From Enterobacter genomosp. O (lineage in GTDB: Bacteria > Pseudomonadota > Gammaproteobacteria > Enterobacterales > Enterobacteriaceae), in contig NZ_LECZ01000027.1 of the NCBI RefSeq assembly GCF_001022965.1, positions 186,001 to 250,000 on the forward strand: a stretch of DNA of 64,000 nt. Reading direction: 5' to 3'. The notes under the pieces are model-generated. The model was not told where the DNA came from. It did not search any database and saw only the letters and a list, made by a program, of their open reading frames with translations. Numbering within the stretch: position 1 is the stretch's first letter; every line of letters starts with the position of its first letter. Shown piece by piece: positions 1 to 11,184 of this stretch. Both the position numbers and the translations under genes were made by a program.

Positions 1-69
1 ACAGGTTTGGTATTCGGCACGTGTTGACAGTCTTGCAGGGGCACACTTTGTTGCAAAAACCTAAACGTC

Positions 70-1452
70 ATGCTTAAAGAAGCCCATCATGCAACCCAGT
101 TAGCGATGCAGCTTGCTGATAATGAGTGTGATACTGAAGGACAATATCAGCTAGGTACCGAAGCGGCATTACAGCCACACCTGAGAACCATCGTTATTCT
201 GAAAAGATATGCGGTCTGGTGCTCTTCGTTGCCGGGTAATCGCGTATTGTTGGTCAACAGCTCTGCGCTACCGGAATCATCATTGTTGCTTGTCCCTTCA
301 GGAAGTACGGTAAACGGCCTGCCGGTTCTCTTATACCAGACAAACTATGCCGGAAGCCGAATCATAGTAAGTATTAGCGACAGCCATATCCGGGATGCTC
401 TGGACGTACCATTAAATGGCGTTAAGTACTCACTCAGAGTAGGCGATCGTATTTTAGGCCTGTCAGGCGATGTGGTAACGGGAGTCGATTCAAGCAAAAA
501 AGTATTAACGGTTAAAGCCTCTGATTATCCTTTCGCGATTCAATTTAACTCTCCACCCCTTTTTAGCCTGACGAGATTATTTAACCGTGCCGGAGGCCTG
601 TTGTTATTCCTGCTTATCATTTCTTCGCTCCCTGCGTATATTCTTCAGCGATATCTTTCCAGAGATATTTCGCCCGAAGAGTCGCTGCGCACCGCCATTT
701 ACAGAAATGACATTATTCCCTATTACCAACCCGTAGTGAGCGGTAAAGAGGGGTCGTTGCGCGGGGTAGAAGTGCTGGCCAGATGGAAGCATCCACAGTC
801 AGGGTTTATCTCCCCCGCGTCGTTCATTCCTCTCGCTGAAAAATCCGGCTTAATCATTCCACTAACCCAGAGCTTAATGCGTCAGGTTGCAGCGCATATG
901 AATTCCATCTCTACGTTGCTGCCAGAAGGGTTCCACGTCGGTATTAACTTCAGCGCGTCTCATATCGATGCCTCCACCTTTGTTGAAGAGTGTCTCCACT
1001 ACAAGCGCAGTTTTATTCGACAGGATCTTAACCTCGTCATTGAGGTGACCGAGCGTGAACCCCTCCATATTGATGAACATCTCGTTAAAACGCTGAATGA
1101 GCTACATGAGATTGGTTTTGCTATTGCTCTGGATGATTTTGGAACAGGATATTCTGGTCTGTCCTACCTGCAGGCTTTGCACATTGATTACATCAAAATC
1201 GACCAAAGCTTTGTTGCCAGGGTTAATGCCAGTGAGGACTCAACCGTTATACTTGATTCGGTACTGGAACTGGCGAAAAAATTGTCAATCAGTATTGTGG
1301 CGGAAGGCGTTGAAACACAAGAGCAGCTTGATTATCTCACCCGAAACCACATCAAGTTTTTACAGGGTTTTTACTTCTACAAACCCACACCGTTTAAGGA
1401 ACTGGTAAAAGTCCTTTTGTCGAAGCCAAAGATTAAGGTGAGGGTGGAATAA
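70..1452 (+). CDS. CSS-motif EAL-domain c-di-GMP phosphodiesterase (5' end apparently frameshifted)
   Basis: Predicted inner-membrane cyclic-di-GMP phosphodiesterase that hydrolyses c-di-GMP to pGpG. The first 160 residues are a periplasmic CSS-type sensor (a Cys near residue 20 and the WCSS motif near residue 51, probably disulfide-linked). A membrane segment lies near residues 173-192, followed by a complete EAL domain. The EAL signature reads EVL (GVEVLARW), but NFSAS, EVTERE, DDFGTGYS, KIDQSF, AEGVET and QGFYF are all present, so catalysis looks intact. The family normally starts with another transmembrane helix, which is missing here. Bases 2-58 in the +1 frame read like that missing part (VWYSARVDSLAGAHFVAK), and losing one A from the run at 55-59 would explain the break. 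The 70 start is therefore only the first ATG in the open frame. The gene also runs off the left edge. Confidence 0.8.
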   Translation: MLKEAHHATQLAMQLADNECDTEGQYQLGTEAALQPHLRTIVILKRYAVWCSSLPGNRVLLVNSSALPESSLLLVPSGSTVNGLPVLLYQTNYAGSRIIVSISDSHIRDALDVPLNGVKYSLRVGDRILGLSGDVVTGVDSSKKVLTVKASDYPFAIQFNSPPLFSLTRLFNRAGGLLLFLLIISSLPAYILQRYLSRDISPEESLRTAIYRNDIIPYYQPVVSGKEGSLRGVEVLARWKHPQSGFISPASFIPLAEKSGLIIPLTQSLMRQVAAHMNSISTLLPEGFHVGINFSASHIDASTFVEECLHYKRSFIRQDLNLVIEVTEREPLHIDEHLVKTLNELHEIGFAIALDDFGTGYSGLSYLQALHIDYIKIDQSFVARVNASEDSTVILDSVLELAKKLSISIVAEGVETQEQLDYLTRNHIKFLQGFYFYKPTPFKELVKVLLSKPKIKVRVE

Positions 1453-1547
1453 CGTTTATTCATGTTTCAACGTTTCAGCCTGATACAGGCGTAAGATAGC
1501 GTATAATGCGTCTTCGAAAACCGCTTAACAGCTTTGTGGCCTGAACG

Positions 1548-1892
1548 ATGACTCTCAATCGCTTTTGTTATGTACTCCTGATTTTCGCCGCCGTCAGTAG
1601 CCTTCTGACCCAGAATCCGTTGATCGTCTGGTTTCTGCTGATCAATATGCTGACGATGGGCATGTATGGCGCCGATAAAATGGCGGCGCGCAAAGGCCTG
1701 CGCAGGGTCCCGGAAGCCACGCTGCTGGTCTTCGGCGTTACAGGCGGCTGGCCTGGCGCCATTGTGGGTCAGCAACTCTTTCGCCATAAAACCCAAAAGC
1801 AGCCCTTCAAAACCTACTTTTTTATCAGCGTCGTCGTTAGCATCGCTGTGATGGCTGCAGTTTACGCTCTCTTGCCTGTTTCTCCTTTATGA
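1548..1892 (+). CDS. DUF1294 family membrane protein
   Basis: A 114-residue integral membrane protein with hydrophobic segments near residues 5-20, 25-40 and 90-108. The middle carries the DUF1294 hallmark: NMLTMGMYGADKMAARKGLRRVPE, then GGWPGA and the HKTQK/F stretch. Members of this family are short membrane proteins, sometimes fused to cold-shock domains, and their function is unknown. It stands alone between the EAL gene and a small periplasmic protein gene, about 95 bases from each. The family call is firm; no function can be assigned. Confidence 0.8.
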   Translation: MTLNRFCYVLLIFAAVSSLLTQNPLIVWFLLINMLTMGMYGADKMAARKGLRRVPEATLLVFGVTGGWPGAIVGQQLFRHKTQKQPFKTYFFISVVVSIAVMAAVYALLPVSPL

Positions 1893-2014
1893 AGACATCG
1901 CACATCGCTAATTAATCCGCCATCACTGCCAATAGTAGTAGGACTATTCTTAAGGGGTTGCTGTTTTTTGCACAATCTGAATAATACGTGCAACAACACG
2001 GACGACAACATCCC

Positions 2015-2464
2015 ATGAAAATAGAATCTATTACACTGGCAGTGCTGGTGGTCTTTTCTGCGCCTTCCTGGTCCGCTTTTCAGGAGCGGGAATATAATAC
2101 CTGGTATATGAAAAACGCCGTTCTTTATGATATGACGCAGACCTCGGAGGGTTTTCCTGTCATGGTAAGCGTCTCTCAGCCAGGGAGGAAATCCGCCAAT
2201 TTGCTGGTGTCATATATTACGGAAGGCCGTTGTGGTGAGAATTACCTACCGCTTAATGTGAACGGTAAATTGCTGCCTGCCAAATATCACTGTGTTCAGG
2301 TTGGGCAAAACAGAATTGAACATTTTTCAGTGGTAGATGCGGCGAGCGTCAATGATATGGTGACGCATTTGAAATCAGATTTCACTCTTCTGCTGCAAAA
2401 CGATATCAAGATTTGGGCCGCCAATATTAAAACGCCAAAATACGGAATGACGCCGCGATTCTAA
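2015..2464 (+). CDS. Small secreted (periplasmic) protein of unknown function
   Basis: The frame is open from a GTG at 1988, but the ATG at 2015 gives a clean Sec signal peptide (MKIESITLAVLVVFSAPSWSA) and is preferred. The mature part is about 128 residues with two cysteines (RCGENY and YHCVQV), which could form one disulfide in the periplasm. Aromatic-rich stretches such as NTWYMKNAVLYDM suggest a compact beta-rich fold. I do not recognise the family. No strong Shine-Dalgarno sequence precedes either start. Base composition is more AT-rich than in core genes such as nifJ, which hints at accessory DNA. Confidence 0.6.
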   Translation: MKIESITLAVLVVFSAPSWSAFQEREYNTWYMKNAVLYDMTQTSEGFPVMVSVSQPGRKSANLLVSYITEGRCGENYLPLNVNGKLLPAKYHCVQVGQNRIEHFSVVDAASVNDMVTHLKSDFTLLLQNDIKIWAANIKTPKYGMTPRF

Positions 2465-2718
2465 ATGTGGAATGTTTGTTTTGACAAGAATTTAAATGGC
2501 GTAGCAATCATGTGGAAATTAATAGTTTCAGAGCATGACTAATCAAATTGAGGAGTAAGTGGCCTCGGTTTTTTACGTATTTAATTAAACTGTATGCTAA
2601 ACGGTACGATACAGCCTAAGTAAACCTTCCTGTAATTATGGATAAAGCTCACTACCAGACTTACGCTTGCTAGCGACTTTTCGTTGTTCAGCACATCTTT
2701 ATTGGTAAGGAGCAGAAA

Positions 2719-3750
2719 ATGTCACAACGTAATAGCCTGGATTTACTGAGTCGTAAAGAAGGAATGTGTTTGTTAGAGCAAAGCATGGGGTTTGTCTGGC
2801 AGGCAGCACTTCGGGCTGTCGCGGTAATAGGCGTTGCAGATCTTCTGGTTGAAGGAAAAAAATCCGTTAAGCAGCTGGCGAAGGAGCTCAATGTCGACAG
2901 CGACTATCTTCATCGAATCATGCGCTTATTATCCTCGCGAGGTGTGTTCAACGAATTATCCGAAACGGAATACGGTCTTAGCCATTCAGCGCAATTCCTG
3001 CGTTCCGATCATGAATTTTCCTTACGTGCAGCGGTGATCATGCTGACAGACCAAACGTTCTGGCAGCCAGCGGCTAAAATGGATGAGTTATTGCAGGGCA
3101 AAACTGTTTTTAATGAGTTGTTTGGAAAGCCTTTTTACGAGTACTGGCAGCATGACGACAAAGTGACTGAAAGCAATATTTTTCATGCCGGTATGGCCTC
3201 TATGTCATCTGTGGAGAATGAAGTCATTGCAGATAGCTATTCGTTCCCTCAAAACGCTGTCGTTGCCGATATCGCCGGTGGCCTGGGTAATTTATTGCTG
3301 GCAGTTTTACGTCGAAACCCGACCATAACAGGGATCCTGTTTGATCAAAAAGACGTACTGGCGCGGAATCGACTGTCATTATTGAATGATAATCGTCGAT
3401 GGAAGACTGTAGAGGGCAGCTTTTTTGAATCTTGTCCTGCAGCGGACATTTATCTACTTAAATATATTTTGATGGACTGGCCTGATGAGAAAGCAATTCA
3501 GATACTTCAATGCTGCAGAAATGCAATGAAAGAAAACGCCCGTTTATTAATTTTTGAACCGCTTATCAAGAAAGACAATAATGAGCAGGGAAGATTTGAA
3601 ATTGACCTTCTTCTGTTAACAAGCTTTGATGGCGGGCGGGCTAGAACAGAGCTTGAGTATCAGATCTTGTTTGAACAGACCAATCTTAAGCTAAATAAAA
3701 TAATACATACCCGTTCGTATCTGTCGATTTTAGAGGTCGTACCTGTCTAA
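2719..3750 (+). CDS. Class I SAM-dependent O-methyltransferase (plant/actinomycete O-MT family 2 type)
   Basis: A 343-residue protein with the two-part layout of family-2 O-methyltransferases (acetylserotonin O-methyltransferase type). The N-terminal winged-helix dimerisation domain is seen in residues 20-100 (VKQLAKELNVDSDYLHRIMRLLSSRGVF). The C-terminal Rossmann domain has SAM motif I as VADIAGGLGNLLLAVLRRNP near residue 175, and ILMDWPDEKAIQIL matches the family's catalytic-helix region, where His is usual in the H-W-D motif; here the position reads MDW. The loss of the catalytic His makes the substrate, and even O-methylation, uncertain. It is preceded by a Shine-Dalgarno (AAGGAG at 2707-2712). 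It stands alone, without biosynthetic neighbours, and is markedly AT-rich, suggesting horizontal gain. Confidence 0.75.
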   Translation: MSQRNSLDLLSRKEGMCLLEQSMGFVWQAALRAVAVIGVADLLVEGKKSVKQLAKELNVDSDYLHRIMRLLSSRGVFNELSETEYGLSHSAQFLRSDHEFSLRAAVIMLTDQTFWQPAAKMDELLQGKTVFNELFGKPFYEYWQHDDKVTESNIFHAGMASMSSVENEVIADSYSFPQNAVVADIAGGLGNLLLAVLRRNPTITGILFDQKDVLARNRLSLLNDNRRWKTVEGSFFESCPAADIYLLKYILMDWPDEKAIQILQCCRNAMKENARLLIFEPLIKKDNNEQGRFEIDLLLLTSFDGGRARTELEYQILFEQTNLKLNKIIHTRSYLSILEVVPV

Positions 3751-3815
3751 ACGTGTCCGTCATTTCGTTTTAGCGTATTCCTGCTACGCTTGTTTATTGT
3801 ACCAGGAGCATGAAT

Positions 3816-4013
3816 ATGATGAACAAAGATGAACAGACAGGATTAGTGGGGCTGGCGATTGGGGCGGCCGTTATTGGGCTGGTTTCAGCGCAGAAACCGA
3901 TCCATCGCAACAGTATTGTCGATGAACTGGTCAGGCTAGGCAGGCAAAAAGGCGATGGTGTAGAAGACGAGGTTTTCGTTAAAGCTGCCGAGCTGGTGAG
4001 GAAAGGGGTATAA
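3816..4013 (+). CDS. Small hypothetical protein with glycine-rich hydrophobic N-terminus
   Basis: The AGGAG at 3804-3808 is too close to the ATG at 3810, so the ATG at 3816 (7-base spacing) is preferred, giving 65 residues. A hydrophobic Gly/Ala-rich stretch (TGLVGLAIGAAVIGLVSA) precedes a charged helical tail. It ends three bases before the next gene, so the two are probably cotranscribed and translationally coupled. I do not recognise the family. It may be a single-pass membrane peptide. Confidence 0.5.
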   Translation: MMNKDEQTGLVGLAIGAAVIGLVSAQKPIHRNSIVDELVRLGRQKGDGVEDEVFVKAAELVRKGV

Positions 4014-4016
4014 CCA

Positions 4017-4433
4017 ATGGCCGAAAGACGAAATGCGAAGTGCCATTGCGGTGCGGTTACGTTCACCGTTGAGCTCACGGATGGCCTGAACACCGCTCGG
4101 CGCTGCAGCTGTTCCTTTTGCCGAATGCGGGGGGCGGTTGTCGTCTCTGCGCCGCTGTCGGGGATTACGGTGACCAAAGGTGAGGATAAACTCACGGAGT
4201 ACCGTTTTAACACGGGAACGGCTCGACACTTTTTCTGCTCGGTGTGCGGAATTTATACGTTCCATCAGCGGCGTTCTAATCCGAATGAATACGGCGTTAA
4301 TGTCGCCTGTTTTGAAAACGTATCACCTTTTGATTTCCCTGAGGTAACGGTAATGGACGGCGTTAATCATCCAACTGATGGGAGGAGTGGGGTGTTTGGC
4401 TATCTCTCCTTCCGTGAAAAAGGGGCGAGTTAA
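4017..4433 (+). CDS. GFA/CENP-V family zinc protein (glutathione-dependent formaldehyde-activating-like)
   Basis: A 138-residue single-domain protein. The GFA-fold zinc ligands are visible: CHCGAVTF near residues 9-16, CSCSFCRMRGA near 31-41, and FFCSVCGIYTFHQRR near 74-88. The family takes its name from S-(hydroxymethyl)glutathione synthase, but many members have other or unknown roles and bind zinc through these clustered cysteines. It follows the small gene at 3816 by three bases. There is no formaldehyde dehydrogenase (frmA) nearby, so a detoxification role is not supported by context. Confidence 0.8.
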   Translation: MAERRNAKCHCGAVTFTVELTDGLNTARRCSCSFCRMRGAVVVSAPLSGITVTKGEDKLTEYRFNTGTARHFFCSVCGIYTFHQRRSNPNEYGVNVACFENVSPFDFPEVTVMDGVNHPTDGRSGVFGYLSFREKGAS

Positions 4434-4507
4434 GCCTGATTGCCGCCTGGCCACTTTTCAAACAGCCTGGCTATAGTGGAGAGTGGTTAACTGAAACAGG
4501 AGAAATT

Positions 4508-4585
4508 ATGCTCTGTGTTGAAAAAGACGACCCGCGTGAGGCACCTGAATCAGGGGACAAAAAGCCTCAACCTGTGAAAAAATAA
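4508..4585 (+). CDS. Candidate 25-residue small protein
   Basis: A short frame, MLCVEKDDPREAPESGDKKP and five more residues, starts at an ATG with a good Shine-Dalgarno (AGGAG seven bases upstream, 4498-4502). It ends at TAA just ahead of a strong intrinsic terminator. The product is highly charged, proline-rich and probably disordered, with a single Cys. The signal-frame-terminator layout looks like a real mini-gene, but I do not recognise the product. Confidence 0.4.
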   Translation: MLCVEKDDPREAPESGDKKPQPVKK

Positions 4586-4605
4586 CGTTACGTATGCGTT
4601 TATCC

Positions 4606-4632
4606 GCCACCGGCACTGCTGGTGGCTTTTTA
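4606..4632 (+). terminator. Rho-independent terminator after the 25-residue ORF
   Basis: Stem GCCACC (4606-4611) pairs with GGTGGC (4621-4626). Inner pairs extend it around a three-base loop, and a T-run starts at 4627. Confidence 0.75.
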
Positions 4633-4648
4633 TTTCACAGGAACAAGG

Positions 4649-4774
4649 TTAACTGCCATCCAGATGGTTTAACAGAGCGCCAAGATGCCCGACAATATCT
4701 GCAAAATCAAAAATTAACGCCATCCAGATTAGCGCTAAAAGGGTAAGTACGGCAACGGATACACGACCAAACAA
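4649..4774 (-). CDS. Candidate 41-residue single-pass membrane protein
   Basis: On the minus strand a TTG at 4774 follows AAGGA with eight-base spacing and opens a 41-residue frame: one hydrophobic helix (VAVLTLLALIWMALIFDF) then ADIVGHLGALLNHLDGS. The frame stays open upstream to a GTG at 4807 (52 residues), but that start lacks a Shine-Dalgarno. The sequence has the look of the many tiny Enterobacteriaceae inner-membrane proteins. I do not recognise the family, and the non-ATG start lowers confidence. Confidence 0.4.
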   Translation of the reverse strand: MFGRVSVAVLTLLALIWMALIFDFADIVGHLGALLNHLDGS

Positions 4775-4893
4775 CGCTGTTATCCTTAGTGATGAAAAGG
4801 CTATCACCGCAGTTTAAACAGCTTTCTCTCAACTTACCCTCAACCACACGACTCCAGTACCACTTTTTTGTGACAGGCTTCAAAAAAGTGAGT

Positions 4894-4917
4894 GAGCCCG
4901 CATCATGATGCGGGCTC
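4894..4917 (-). terminator. Terminator hairpin of ompN
   Basis: A perfect 24-base palindrome (GAGCCCGCATCA and its complement) lies seven bases beyond the ompN stop. On the minus strand it is followed a few bases later by CACTTTTTTG. Confidence 0.7.
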
Positions 4918-4923
4918 TGACCA

Positions 4924-6033
4924 TCAGAACTGGTAAACCAGACCTAACGCAACGACATCATCTGTGCTGATGCCGTTGTCTTTGTAGAAGTTGTCATCTT
5001 CATCCAGCAGGTTGATTTTATAATCAACGTAGGTGGACATGTTTTTGTTGAAGTAGTAGGTGACGCCTACGTCAGCATATTTAACCAGATCCTGGTCGCC
5101 CTGGCCGTTGCCGAGGTCCTTACCTTTCGACTGCAGGTAGGAAAGGGACGGACGCAGCCCAAAGTCGAACTGGTACTGTGCGGTCACTTCGAAGTTCTGC
5201 GTTTTGTTCGCTACGGCGTCGGTGTTATCGCCATACGGAGTCATATTGCGGGTTTCAGAATACATTGCCGCCAGATAGATGTTATTAGCGTCGTATTTCA
5301 GGCCCGCGGTCCATGCATCCGCTTTGTCACCACCCGCAGTGGTATTCATCACCTGCTCGTTGGTACGGTCAGAAGAGGTGTACGCGGCACCCGCAGTAAT
5401 CCCCATACCAAAATCATAGGTGGTAGAAATACCGAAGCCGTCACCGTTCTCGTGACGCGTGTCGCGACCGTTGTTGGTGCCTTCCTGGTTGTTGCTGGCG
5501 TCTTCATTTTTGCCCTGATACTGCAGCGCAAAGTTCAGGCCCTGTACCAGACCATAGAAGTCGGTGTTACGGTAAGTTGCTACGCCATTGGCGCGGCCGG
5601 TCATGAAGTTGTCGGCTTTGGTGTAAGAGTCGCCACCGAATTCAGGCAGCATATCGGTCCAGCCTTCCACGTCGTACAGGACGCCGTAGTTACGACCGTA
5701 ATCGAAGGAGCCGTAGTCACCCACTTTTACGCCGGCGAAGGCCAGACGCGTCCAGGACTGATTATCAGACCCTTCCGTGTTATTGGCCTGAATGTTGTAT
5801 TCCCACTGCGCATAGCCGGTCATCGTGTTGTTGATCTGCGTTTCACCCTTGAAACCCAGACGCATGTAGGTCTGATCGCCGTCAGCACCTTTGTCATCGG
5901 AGAAGTAGTGCAGACCATCTACTTTTCCGTACAGATCTAATTTGTTACCGTCTTTATTATAAATTTCTGCCGCATGCGCAGCACCAGCCATTAACAGAGC
6001 CGGAATCATCAGAGCCAGTACTTTTCTTTGCAT
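4924..6033 (-). CDS. ompN: General porin OmpN (OmpC/OmpF family)
   Basis: A 369-residue outer-membrane trimeric porin forming diffusion channels for small hydrophilic solutes. The signal peptide is [21 protein letters not shown] with mature [16 protein letters not shown], the usual OmpC/F/N start. The constriction-loop motif PEFGGD, the GRNYG region and the C-terminal LGLVYQF (terminal Phe for BAM recognition) are all present. Assignment to OmpN rather than OmpC or OmpF rests on the neighbourhood: in E. coli ompN lies beside micC and ydbK, exactly as here. The start is supported by AAGGAATATCATA before the ATG. OmpC/OmpF-like alternatives cannot be excluded from sequence alone. Confidence 0.85.
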   Translation of the reverse strand: MQRKVLALMIPALLMAGAAHAAEIYNKDGNKLDLYGKVDGLHYFSDDKGADGDQTYMRLGFKGETQINNTMTGYAQWEYNIQANNTEGSDNQSWTRLAFAGVKVGDYGSFDYGRNYGVLYDVEGWTDMLPEFGGDSYTKADNFMTGRANGVATYRNTDFYGLVQGLNFALQYQGKNEDASNNQEGTNNGRDTRHENGDGFGISTTYDFGMGITAGAAYTSSDRTNEQVMNTTAGGDKADAWTAGLKYDANNIYLAAMYSETRNMTPYGDNTDAVANKTQNFEVTAQYQFDFGLRPSLSYLQSKGKDLGNGQGDQDLVKYADVGVTYYFNKNMSTYVDYKINLLDEDDNFYKDNGISTDDVVALGLVYQF

Positions 6034-6270
6034 TATGATATTCCTTTGCAGTTGTTTTTATTTAATTACCTGTTGAACTTCCCGAATGAGAAAGTTGTCT
6101 CATGCTAAATCACTCCTGTGTAAGAGTAATAAAATATAATTGTTACGAACTAAGTAAAATCTAAACTGGATAAATCAGCGGAAATGGTCATTGGTTTGAT
6201 GAATGATTTAAAACTAAGCATATTAAATTAAAATTATTAATCAGGCGTTAATTACGTTAATCTCAGCGGC

Positions 6271-6385
6271 GTTATATGCCTTTAAGATTATTTATCCATA
6301 ATCCGTATGAATGTTATTTGGGAAACTAAAGAGATATTCATTGATTATCTGGATTAGCCCGGTGTGAAGACACCGGGCTTTTTTT
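6271..6385 (+). ncRNA. micC: MicC small regulatory RNA
   Basis: An Hfq-dependent sRNA that base-pairs with the ompC leader to block translation. It is encoded between ompN and nifJ on the opposite strand, as in E. coli. The first 14 bases (GTTATATGCCTTTA) match the E. coli MicC 5' end, which carries the ompC-pairing seed. The 3' end is a strong terminator: GCCCGGTGT (6357-6365), loop GAAG, ACACCGGGC (6370-6378), then seven T. A TTAATCT at about 6257-6263 could be the -10 box. The body between seed and terminator differs from the E. coli sequence as I recall it. Confidence 0.85.
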
Positions 6386-6390
6386 ATGGC

Positions 6391-6415
6391 AAAAAAATGC
6401 CCGGACAAGCCGGGC
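6391..6415 (-). terminator. Terminator of nifJ
   Basis: On the minus strand a GCCCGG/CCGGGC stem (6399-6415) is followed by seven T (A-run at 6391-6397). It stands back-to-back with the MicC terminator, insulating two convergent transcripts. Confidence 0.75.
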
Positions 6416-6422
6416 AGGGAAG

Positions 6423-9947
<3,525 letters not shown>

Positions 9948-10219
9948 AGGACAACACCCTTACATTGCGCAAAAAAATAGGGGTCTGTATTACGGCAACA
10001 AACCCTGAATATTATCTGTGTATTCTAGCAAACGGGTGATTTTTCGATTTTCGCTTTTGTGTCCTCGGTATTCTCGCCATCAATGAGTAGATCAAACTTT
10101 TGGCGAAAAAATTGCGAGAAATTGTTTCAGGAACGCATAAATACGCACTTCCGCTCTCGACGACGCGGGATGTGATGCCTATTATGCATAGGTTTCGCAT
10201 TATTCATGGGGGAGAGAGC

Positions 10220-10486
10220 ATGCGCTCAGCATTTTTGGTAGGGTGTGCCGCATTATTGTTGTCGGCATGTAGCAATGAACCTGTCCAGCAGGCAACGGCA
10301 GCCCACGTGGCGCCGGGAATGAAGGCGGCGATGTCCAGTTCCGGTCAGGCTAACTGCGCGATGATTGGCGGTTCGCTGTCGGTTGCCCGCCAGCTTGATG
10401 GTTCTGCTATCGGGATGTGCGCCTTGCCAAACGGCAAACGCTGCAGTGAACAGTCGCTTGCCGTTGGAAGCTGCGGTAACTACTGA
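10220..10486 (+). CDS. ydbJ: DUF333 lipoprotein YdbJ
   Basis: The longer frame begins at 10100, but the ATG at 10220 has GGGGGAGAG upstream and starts a lipoprotein signal (MRSAFLVGCAALLLSAC, lipobox LSAC, Cys17). The mature part has the DUF333 core: ANCAMIGGSLSVARQ, GSAIGMCALPNGKRCSEQ. The function is unknown. It is divergent from nifJ and convergent with hslJ, with no base between the two stop codons. The order nifJ-ydbJ-hslJ matches E. coli. Confidence 0.85.
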   Translation: MRSAFLVGCAALLLSACSNEPVQQATAAHVAPGMKAAMSSSGQANCAMIGGSLSVARQLDGSAIGMCALPNGKRCSEQSLAVGSCGNY

Positions 10487-10924
10487 TTAGTCTGCGCGCT
10501 TAAACATCAGCGTTTTATCGGCTGTCGCCAGCGTTAACTGGTCTTCTGTCAGGTCGACCTGCGCCCCGTTGCGCAGCATGTCGCCGATGGCCTGATCCAG
10601 CTCATTCAGCTGCGGTTCAGTACAGAGCTTGCGCGTCATGGCCAGCGTTTTCACCTTAAGCTCGCCTTCGGACAATTTCCCCTGTCCGTTAAAGCGGTTA
10701 CACATCGCACCAGACACGCTGATGTTATTAACCAGGCTGATATCTGGCAGCGCGCTAAAACCGATCTCAGGCTGCGCTGTCGCGGTCTTCACGGCCTTAC
10801 CGTTCACATTTTCCAGCACAAAGCGGTGGTTTTTCAGTTGCTCCGGCTGTACGGAGGCTTTGCCCGGATTAACGCAGCCGGTAAGGACAAGACTAATAAC
10901 ACTTATCGCAATGAGCTTTTTCAT
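10487..10924 (-). CDS. hslJ: Heat-inducible META-domain lipoprotein HslJ
   Basis: A 145-residue outer-membrane lipoprotein. The ATG at 10924 is chosen over the upstream TTG because it starts a lipoprotein signal, MKKLIAISVISLVLTGC (lipobox LTGC). The META domain follows, with HRFVLENVNGK, SGAMCNRFNGQGKL and LAMTRKLC. In E. coli HslJ is heat-induced and linked to novobiocin tolerance. In E. coli the next gene on this side is ldhA; here its place is taken by the cioAB locus. Confidence 0.9.
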   Translation of the reverse strand: MKKLIAISVISLVLTGCVNPGKASVQPEQLKNHRFVLENVNGKAVKTATAQPEIGFSALPDISLVNNISVSGAMCNRFNGQGKLSEGELKVKTLAMTRKLCTEPQLNELDQAIGDMLRNGAQVDLTEDQLTLATADKTLMFKRAD

Positions 10925-11055
10925 TTTTCTTCTCAAACTATAAATACTGTGAATCTTTTTCCAGTGTAACGATACTCCGCGGTGCGTTAATGGGGTTTAT
11001 CTGAAAGTGCGGGGGGGGAGGTGCCGGGCAACGCAGCGGCTGCCCGTAATTAAGG

Positions 11056-11184
11056 TTAATGCGATTTAAACCCTGCCGCCGTCATCAGCATACGGAAGAG
11101 CATGCTGACAGCCGCCAGCGCCAGTACGCTGCCACCCCAGATAATGGCCAGCCAGAGTAATCTTTTCCAGACCGGTTGTTGCAT
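11056..11184 (-). CDS. DUF2474 small membrane protein, CydX-like subunit of the bd-type oxidase
   Basis: A 42-residue peptide (MQQPVWKRLLWLAIIWGGSV then LALAAVSMLFRM) with one transmembrane helix and a short polar tail. Its ATG overlaps the cioB stop by one base (TGATG), so it is translationally coupled. DUF2474 peptides are found at the end of CioAB operons and are thought to act like CydX, which stabilises the haem d centre of cytochrome bd. This role is inferred from position and size. Confidence 0.8.
   Translation of the reverse strand: MQQPVWKRLLWLAIIWGGSVLALAAVSMLFRMLMTAAGFKSH

Noticed and set aside
10100..10219. Longer start for ydbJ at 10100
   Set aside because: It would put 40 residues before a perfect lipoprotein signal peptide, and the ATG at 10220 has a strong Shine-Dalgarno.
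11011..11018. Run of eight G as a possible phase-variation tract
   Set aside because: It lies downstream of the DUF2474 gene in non-coding DNA, not in a promoter or reading frame, so slippage would have no evident effect.
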